This document shows, one piece after another, positions 30,846 to 38,851 of a stretch of DNA of 38,851 bases. Source of the DNA: Candidatus Wolframiiraptor allenii (lineage in GTDB: Archaea > Thermoproteota > Nitrososphaeria_A > Caldarchaeales > Wolframiiraptoraceae); contig JAKCEV010000003.1 of NCBI GenBank assembly GCA_023539495.1, forward strand, positions 1 to 38,851. Reading direction: 5' to 3'. The notes beneath the pieces were generated by a model. That model was not told the origin of the DNA. It saw only the letters and a program-made list of their open reading frames with translations, and did no database searches. Within the stretch, counting starts at the first letter, position 1. Each line of letters opens with the position of its first letter. The position numbers and the translations under genes were made by a program.

Positions 30846-31139
30846 GTGAGTGTGAGGGCTTTGAAGATGGCTCGCGCCCACGTGACTATAACTGGAAAGG
30901 TTCAGGGGGTTTTTTATAGGGTTAGTGCGAAGAAGATGGCAGATAAGCTTGGCGTGAAGGGTTGGATTAGGAATCTCCCGGACGGAAGAGTTGAGGCGGT
31001 CTTCGAGGGCGAGGAGGACGCGGTGAAGCGCATGATCTCATGGTGCTGGGTTGGGCCGCCGGGAGCAAAGGTGATTAGCATAGACGTGGAATGGGAGGAG
31101 TATCTCGGCGAATACAAGGATTTCCGGATACTTTACTAG
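30846..31139 (+). CDS. Acylphosphatase
   Basis: ARAHVTITGKVQGVFYRVSAKKMADKLGVKGWIRNLPDGRVEAVFEGEEDAV. Confidence 0.96.
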   Translation: MSVRALKMARAHVTITGKVQGVFYRVSAKKMADKLGVKGWIRNLPDGRVEAVFEGEEDAVKRMISWCWVGPPGAKVISIDVEWEEYLGEYKDFRILY

Positions 31140-31188
31140 CTGAATCCATGAGCTATAATAGTTATAAGATGGTGCTGGGAAGGGATAG

Positions 31189-33378
<2,190 letters not shown>

Positions 33379-33380
33379 GC

Positions 33381-34151
33381 TTAGGTCGCTGGAAGCCTAG
33401 ACTCCCTCAATACCTCGATGAACCTAGAAGCATCATCAGCCATGTAAACGTTATTGAAGAGAACATACACCTTCCTCCCCTCTTTCAAGTATTTCTCGAC
33501 AAGCTCGGCCAGCCTCCTCAGATCAGAGTCCGTGTACTTGTACCTATAGTTGTATTCCTTGCCACCTATGCCATGGAGCCTGAAATATACTAGCTGATGC
33601 GATGACTGGGGCTGGCACCTGAATGGGTCCACGATATGTACGAGATCAAGCTTGTCGCATAGCTTGCCGACGGCTTGGAGGTTATCCCTCCATGTCCCCC
33701 TAGGCTCCCAGCCTAGAATCACGCCATCCCTCTTTATCGCTGAGAAAAATGCCTCAACATTTCCCACATTCTCCTCGCTGTATCCAAAGGATGCCGGCGT
33801 TTGGAGGACGCAGACTTCCGCCCTCATTGCCCTACAAACCTCGAGGGTTTCTTCCCAAGCCTCGAAATTCTCCTCAGTAGGTCTTAAGAAACCATATTTA
33901 TCCTGCTTTGACTTGGGTATCTTGAGGCCGCTCCTCTTCCAGGTTGGGCTACTCGGCGGGTGAGTAATAGCCTGCCAGCCTTTCATACAGAATTTGAAGT
34001 TCTCCGGAGCATTCTCAGCCCACTTCGCAACAGTCTCCGGCTTGGGAAGCTTGTAAAATGTCTCCTGAATCTCGATTATTGAGAATCGGCCATAATAAGC
34101 GCCTTTGCCGCCCCTGACGCACCATCCGCAGCAGCCAACCCTAACCTCCAT
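33381..34151 (-). CDS. DUF72 family protein
   Basis: FSIIEIQETFYKLPKPETVAKWAENAPENFKFCMKGWQAITH... LGWEPRGTW... VYVLFNNVYMADDASRF. Confidence 0.88.
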   Translation of the reverse strand: MEVRVGCCGWCVRGGKGAYYGRFSIIEIQETFYKLPKPETVAKWAENAPENFKFCMKGWQAITHPPSSPTWKRSGLKIPKSKQDKYGFLRPTEENFEAWEETLEVCRAMRAEVCVLQTPASFGYSEENVGNVEAFFSAIKRDGVILGWEPRGTWRDNLQAVGKLCDKLDLVHIVDPFRCQPQSSHQLVYFRLHGIGGKEYNYRYKYTDSDLRRLAELVEKYLKEGRKVYVLFNNVYMADDASRFIEVLRESRLPAT

Positions 34152-34255
34152 GGCAAATAATGCTACGCGATTCCAGACAAATTTTTCCGCCGGAGGCTAG
34201 GAAGGATAATACTTAAAGCTAGCGCTCTATAAAATTACCCATTGGGTGCTCATTT

Positions 34256-35710
34256 ATGCCGCAGGTGCCGCTTGAGAGGATTGACGAGGTGGTTTGGAAA
34301 ATTCCAAAGCATAGACCGGATATGCGCGTCCCGGTCCTAGTCTTCGCCTCAGAGGATCTTCTGGAGAAGATGATGCAGGATAGGACGCTTATCCAAGCGG
34401 CTAATGTCGCGACCCTGCCAGGGATATTGAAGCATGCCGTGGTTCTGCCGGATGCCCATGAAGGGTATGGGTTTCCCATTGGTGGGGTTGGCGCTACGGA
34501 CTATGAAGAAGGTGTGATATCGCCGGGAGGGGTTGGCTATGACATAAACTGCGGCGTTAGGCTCATGGTTACGAATCTAGACGAAAAGGATGTTAGGCCG
34601 AGGATACAGGAGCTAATCAATACGATTTTTAGAAATGTTCCATCAGGCCTCGGCTCTAGGAGGAAGGACTTCCAAGTTACTCGGAATGAGCTTGATAGAA
34701 TAGCTGTTGAGGGCGCTAGATACGTGATCGAGAGGTTTGGGCTCGGGTGGCCTGAGGACCTGAAGCATATCGAGGAGGAGGGCTGCTTGGAGGGGGCTGA
34801 TCCAAGCTATGTGAGCGCGGCTGCGAAGGAGCGGGGACTACCACAGATAGGCACATTAGGAAGTGGAAACCACTTCCTCGAGGTCCAGGTCGTTGACAAG
34901 ATATTTGATGAGAGGGCGGCCAAGAAGATGGGCATAACTCATGAGGGGCAGGTGACGGTCCTCGTTCACACCGGCAGCAGGGGATACGGCCATCAGATCT
35001 GCAGCGATTATCTAAGGGTCATGGAGAGGGCAGCGCACAAATATGGGATAAGGCTCCCGGATAGAGAGCTGGCATGCGCCCCGGCGAAGAGCAAGGAGGC
35101 CGAGAGCTATCTAAAGGCATTCGCCTGCGCCGTAAACTTCGCGTTCGCGAATAGGCAGGCGATAAGCCACTGGGTTAGGCAGAGCTTCGCCGAGGTCTTT
35201 AAGCAGCCCGCAGAGACCCTCGGCCTTGAGTTAGTCTATGATGTCGCCCACAACATCGTCAAGCTAGAGGAGCATGCAGTGGATGGTGTCAAGAGAAAGG
35301 TCTGGGTTCATAGGAAGGGCGCGACGAGGAGCTTCCCAGCCGGTCATCCACTAGTCCCGGAGGACTATAGGGATATTGGGCAGCCTGTCCTCTTGCCGGG
35401 ATCCATGGGGACCGCGAGCTGGGTTCTACTCGGGAACCCGAGGGCAATGGAAATGACCTTCGGCAGCACGGCTCATGGCGCTGGCAGGACCGCGAGCAGA
35501 GCCGAGGCAAAGAGGAGGCTCACGGCAACACAGGTCATACAGGACCTTAACAGGAGGGGGATATACATTAGGAGTGATAGCATGGAAACCGTTGTCGAGG
35601 AGGCTGACCAGGCCTATAAGAACGTCGACATAGTTGCTGAGGTTAGTCATAAGGCGGGCATAGGAACTAAGGTCGCGAGGCTCATACCGATAGGTGTTGT
35701 AAAAGGCTAA
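34256..35710 (+). CDS. rtcB: RNA-splicing ligase RtcB
   Basis: VVLPDAHEGYGFPIGGVGATDYEEGVISPGGVGYDINCGVRL, GTLGSGNHFLEVQ, HTGSRGYGHQIC, PGSMGTASWVLLGN, STAHGAGR. Confidence 0.97.
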   Translation: MPQVPLERIDEVVWKIPKHRPDMRVPVLVFASEDLLEKMMQDRTLIQAANVATLPGILKHAVVLPDAHEGYGFPIGGVGATDYEEGVISPGGVGYDINCGVRLMVTNLDEKDVRPRIQELINTIFRNVPSGLGSRRKDFQVTRNELDRIAVEGARYVIERFGLGWPEDLKHIEEEGCLEGADPSYVSAAAKERGLPQIGTLGSGNHFLEVQVVDKIFDERAAKKMGITHEGQVTVLVHTGSRGYGHQICSDYLRVMERAAHKYGIRLPDRELACAPAKSKEAESYLKAFACAVNFAFANRQAISHWVRQSFAEVFKQPAETLGLELVYDVAHNIVKLEEHAVDGVKRKVWVHRKGATRSFPAGHPLVPEDYRDIGQPVLLPGSMGTASWVLLGNPRAMEMTFGSTAHGAGRTASRAEAKRRLTATQVIQDLNRRGIYIRSDSMETVVEEADQAYKNVDIVAEVSHKAGIGTKVARLIPIGVVKG

Positions 35711-35712
35711 AG

Positions 35713-35955
35713 GTGCATATGTTCGAGAAAGATGTTCTCGGCCCAATAATGCTCCTCGGGATAATGCTAATAATCATGGGGATAGTTCTATTAATCCTGC
35801 CGCTTATAGTAAGGGCTGGGATAAGGCTTGAGGAAATTCATCCATTGATACTCTTCGGAAGGAGGCTTGATGGAGTCTACATCGGGACGTCGCCAATATT
35901 AATCATGATCATGGTCGTAATATATATCGTCCTCCTTTTGTTGAGGCGCAGCTAG
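35713..35955 (+). CDS. Small membrane protein, DUF131-like
   Basis: Two hydrophobic TM segments with a short loop, adjacent to rtcB. Confidence 0.6.
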   Translation: MHMFEKDVLGPIMLLGIMLIIMGIVLLILPLIVRAGIRLEEIHPLILFGRRLDGVYIGTSPILIMIMVVIYIVLLLLRRS

Positions 35956-36656
35956 ATAAGCCTTTCAACCCTTGAAAGGTAGTCTAGGACTTGGGAGTCG
36001 CTTAGCTGGGTAAAGTCGCGGTAAAATTGGCCTATCGCGAAGAATGGGCTCGGCGTCTCTACGCATCGCACATCATCGGCCTCTCTCGATAGCTTTGGGA
36101 GTGTCTCTGGCGGGGCTACGGGAACGGCTATGACGAGTCTCCTCGGCTCAAGCTTCCTGAGAAATTTCGCAGTCGCTATCATTGTCGCGCCGGTAGCCAC
36201 GCCATCATCCACGAGGATCACAGTATATCCATCGAGCCTTGGAAGGGGCTTGCCACCCCGATAGACCTCGATCCTCCTCCTCACCTCAAGAAGCTCCCTC
36301 TCACCCTCCTCCCTTATCCAGTCCATGCCAACACCCACGAGCCTCGCAACTTCCTCATCCACGTATATTGTTCCATCCTCGGCGATCGCGCCCACAGCAA
36401 GCTCCGGGTCCATCGGCGCCCCAATCTTCCTCGGCACAGTAACCTCCAGTGGCGCGCCGAGCCTAATAGCCAAGACATATCCAACCTCAACCCCACCCCT
36501 CGGGATAGCTATGATGGCAAGCCTCTCGCCGCGATAATCGGATAAGAGCTCAGCCAACCTCTCACCAGCATCAAGCCTATCCCTGAAGATCATCCTCAGC
36601 ATCAGAGAGTTCGTGGTCTGCTTATCAAGTTTGCTCGACATGAGTATCAGCTTCAC
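35952..36656 (-). CDS. Phosphoribosyltransferase family protein
   Basis: IPRGGVEVGYVLAIRLGAPLEVTVPRKIGAP, VILVDDGVATGATMIA PRPP-binding motif. Confidence 0.9.
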   Translation of the reverse strand: MKLILMSSKLDKQTTNSLMLRMIFRDRLDAGERLAELLSDYRGERLAIIAIPRGGVEVGYVLAIRLGAPLEVTVPRKIGAPMDPELAVGAIAEDGTIYVDEEVARLVGVGMDWIREEGERELLEVRRRIEVYRGGKPLPRLDGYTVILVDDGVATGATMIATAKFLRKLEPRRLVIAVPVAPPETLPKLSREADDVRCVETPSPFFAIGQFYRDFTQLSDSQVLDYLSRVERLI

Positions 36657-36756
36657 CTATCCAGTATGATGCGCCCCTTACCATCTCTGAGGATTGTTTC
36701 CAGCCCTCCGCCGTGATTATATAGAAGATCCCCCAGCTCAGTCTCCTCAATAAACC

Positions 36757-36794
36757 AGGCTCGCCCTTATTCCTCGAGGAATGAGGGCGAGCCT
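36757..36794. repeat. 38-bp near-perfect palindrome
   Basis: AGGCTCGCCCTTATTCCTC|GAGGAATGAGGGCGAGCCT; 19-nt arms with one mismatch (G.U in RNA). Confidence 0.85.
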
Positions 36795-36859
36795 AAAAGT
36801 GAGGAAAAATAAAAAGTGGGAGTTATGCGGGGGCTAATAATCCCATATCCCGTCCTCCT

Positions 36860-37083
36860 CTATGGGCCGGCCTCTACGTCATCGAAGAATAATATCTCCC
36901 CGCATTTTGGACACGCGAAATAACACTCTATGACATGGTCAGTCCTTATGTTATGGAATCATCCGGCTAATACTCCCTAATGTTCACCGCCTTCTCACAG
37001 TAACATAGATGCTCTATCGTGGCCCCGCACTTCGGGCATCTCCGGCCACCCACCCTCATAGACTCGTTCCCCGCATTAGCCAT
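36860..37083 (-). pseudogene. Degraded small zinc-ribbon protein
   Basis: MANAGNESMRVGGRRCPKCGATIEHLCYCEKAVNIREY* then, in another frame, HNIRTDHVIECYFACPKCGEILFFDDVEAGP*. Confidence 0.5.
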
Positions 37084-37100
37084 ATCCCTCGCCCCCACGC

Positions 37101-37138
37101 TACCATTCTAATACACGCCTGCCCTTATTTCTTGGGGA
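37101..37138 (-). repeat. Left arm of 38-bp inverted repeat (contains the 21-mer)
   Basis: TACCATTCTAATACACGCCTGCCCTTATTTCTTGGGGA; reverse complement of 37492-37529 with one mismatch. Confidence 0.9.
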
Positions 37139-37192
37139 GCCCTCTGAGAATGGGAAATAAAAATATGGGGTGTTATGATATTGGCTTCGGCT

Positions 37193-37498
37193 CTATGGTA
37201 TGCTCATCTCGGCGGCCTTCAGCTTGAATAGCATGGCATCCCACATCTCCTCCCAGACCTCCCCGAGATATTCGATCAATTGATTCCAGCTCATCACTCT
37301 GACCATGTCGCATCTTGTCACGCGCCTGTCGCCCTCGCCTACGCCCCTAACGACAAAATATTTAACATCGTCCCCGTCCCTGAACGGTATTATAAAGATC
37401 TGCTCCGAGTTCTTCTCATCGCCATGGAATCCCATTTTTAGCCGGCTTCCCGGCATCCCGACATCATAATAATCTTCCATTTTCAGGCAGGTCCCCAA
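37193..37498 (-). CDS. Hypothetical protein (101 aa) enclosed by the 38-bp inverted repeat; start may be internal (Met at 37480)
   Basis: Uninterrupted ORF; MEDYYDVGMPGSRLKMGFHGDEKNSEQIFIIPFRDGDDVKYFVVRG... Confidence 0.5.
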   Translation of the reverse strand: MGTCLKMEDYYDVGMPGSRLKMGFHGDEKNSEQIFIIPFRDGDDVKYFVVRGVGEGDRRVTRCDMVRVMSWNQLIEYLGEVWEEMWDAMLFKLKAAEMSIP

Positions 37499-37529
37499 GA
37501 AATAAGGGCAGGCATGTATTAGAATGGTA
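37492..37529 (+). repeat. Right arm of 38-bp inverted repeat (contains the 21-mer)
   Basis: TCCCCAAGAAATAAGGGCAGGCATGTATTAGAATGGTA. Confidence 0.9.
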
Positions 37530-37796
37530 TTGTGGAGGCATGGCTGGCTACGTGGATGCCTTCAAGGAGGCCGGCCCCTTAAGGAGTTTATTGGGGTCTT
37601 GGATTACGTGGACTCGGCACCTGCCATTGTTGAGAGATATAGGCCACCGCCGGTCATCGCTAGGACGCTCGTATATGATGACCTCAAAATGCTCGACGAC
37701 TTCGCCAGAGAGTACCGCGGGTATGTTGGCAAGGCGATGGACTACGTCTGCGAGGAGCTACGAAGCCTACTCTACGAAATCCTCGGAGGTGAGTGA
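37524..37796 (+). CDS. Small hypothetical protein overlapping the start of tnpB; true N-terminus unclear
   Basis: ...PLKEFIGVLDYVDSAPAIVERYRPPPVIARTLVYDDLKMLDDFAREYRGYVGKAMDYVCEELRSLLYEILGGE; stop overlaps tnpB GTG start (GTGA). Confidence 0.5.
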   Translation: MVLWRHGWLRGCLQGGRPLKEFIGVLDYVDSAPAIVERYRPPPVIARTLVYDDLKMLDDFAREYRGYVGKAMDYVCEELRSLLYEILGGE

Positions 37797-38851
37797 AGGT
37801 GAAGAGGAATTGTACTGTGGAGCTGGTGGTTGATGAGGAGACCAAGAAGAGGCTGAGACAGTTATGCGATCTTTCATCGAAGCTATGGAACGAGGTCAAT
37901 TACGCCAGGCTGAGGATGTGGCTGGAGAAGAGGCATATTGACTTTGATGGGACATATAGGGAGTTTTATGAGAAGTATAAGCCATTGATAGGCGCCGTCA
38001 CGACGCAGACGGTCCTGCTGAGGAATGGTAAGGCGTGGAAGAGCTTCTTCAGGCTGTTGGAGCTGAGGAGGGAGGGGAGGCTGCCGCCGTCTATAACAAG
38101 GGTCAGTCCGCCGGGATATAAGAAGAAGAGGAAGCCTAGGGTGCTGTGGACCATTATTAGAAAAGACCAGTACGAGATGGATGGCGACAGGATCGTCATA
38201 AAGTGGCTTGGCGCAATCGGCTGGATAGAGACGAAGTATAAGGGCCCAGTATATTTGAAGGGCGAGCGGGGAGAGCTCATGATACGCTATGACGCCGATA
38301 GAAAGAGGTGGTATGCCAACATAGCCTTCTCCAAGGTCTCCGAGAAGATGGTAAGGAGCGAGTGGAGGAGGGTGCCGCTGCGGCCGAAAGGCAACTTGAC
38401 CGCTGGCGTGGACATCGGAGTCAATAACATGTTAGCGGTATATGTTGAGGATGGGTCAACGAAGCTCGTCAATGGCAAGCCGCTGAAGGCGATATCGTAT
38501 TATTGGAGGAAGAAGATCGCCGAATACCAGTCCACGCTAAACGGGCATGGCCTAGAGACTTCCAAGAGGCTTAGGAGGATGTACGCAAAATGGAGGAGGC
38601 AGGTAAGAAGCTACATAAACGCCAAGGTGAGGGAGGCCGTAGAGTGGCTCTATGAAGTCGGCGTCTCCACGATTAAAGTTGGCTATCCGAGTATATCGCG
38701 CAGAGGAACGGCAACTTCGATAACGTCCACGTCTGGACGTATAAATATCTACTGAAGCGGATAGCGGAGATTGCCGAAGAACATGGAATCAGCGTCATCT
38801 ACGTTGATGAGAGAGGCACCTCGTCGAGGTGTCCATGGCATGGAGATGAAT
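37793..38851 (+). pseudogene. tnpB: TnpB (IS200/IS605 or IS607 family RuvC nuclease), frameshifted near 38690 and truncated by the window end
   Basis: RuvC I AGVDIGVNN; ...VGYP then +1 frame EYIAQRNGNFDNVHVWTYKYLLKRIAEIAEEHGISVIYVDERGTSSRCPWHGDE (RuvC II Glu and first zinc-ribbon Cys). Confidence 0.88.

Noticed and set aside
34256-35710. Intein in RtcB
   Set aside because: Protein is normal length with contiguous RtcB motifs.
37101-37529. CRISPR array from the repeated 21-mer
   Set aside because: Copies are few, inverted, and unevenly spaced (hundreds of nt to 32 kb); no spacer periodicity.

Overview
38.9 kb archaeal chromosomal segment, probably a thermophilic Thermoproteota (inferred from archaeal gene families, short TATA-type upstream regions and a tRNA with a bulge-helix-type intron). 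Most of it is compact metabolic and housekeeping sequence. This includes an AsnRS-like asparagine synthetase, two tandem MoeA proteins (one with a PBP-like C-terminus), a YHS protein, a nitroreductase, a DUF438/hemerythrin/PAS protein with an HTH regulator, two ALDHs (one GapN-like), an HtrA-like protease, TrxB and a permease. It also includes a 2-oxoacid:ferredoxin oxidoreductase, rubrerythrin, LMW-PTP/ArsC, SDRs, SOD, a SerK/ParB-like kinase divergent from a cysteine synthase, DeoC, a branched-chain aminotransferase, an Lrp regulator and a DNA methyltransferase. The remainder includes an FAH-family protein, two geranylgeranyl-reductase-like flavoproteins, acylphosphatase, Cdc48, DUF72, RtcB and a phosphoribosyltransferase. 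A tRNA-Ser(GGA) with a 22-nt intron is on the minus strand. The least explained parts are: (1) a three-copy structured repeat with compensatory changes in its stems (1-76, 4778-4838, 26118-26189) that resembles a TnpB right-end/omega-RNA scaffold but has no tnpB beside it; (2) an identical 21-mer at three places, two of them inside a 38-bp inverted repeat flanking a 101-aa ORF next to a frameshifted tnpB; (3) a cysteine synthase whose N-terminus looks like a catalytically dead copy of the SerK encoded next door; (4) several single-nucleotide frameshifts in conserved genes. All calls come from reading the sequence and supplied translations; no searches were run.
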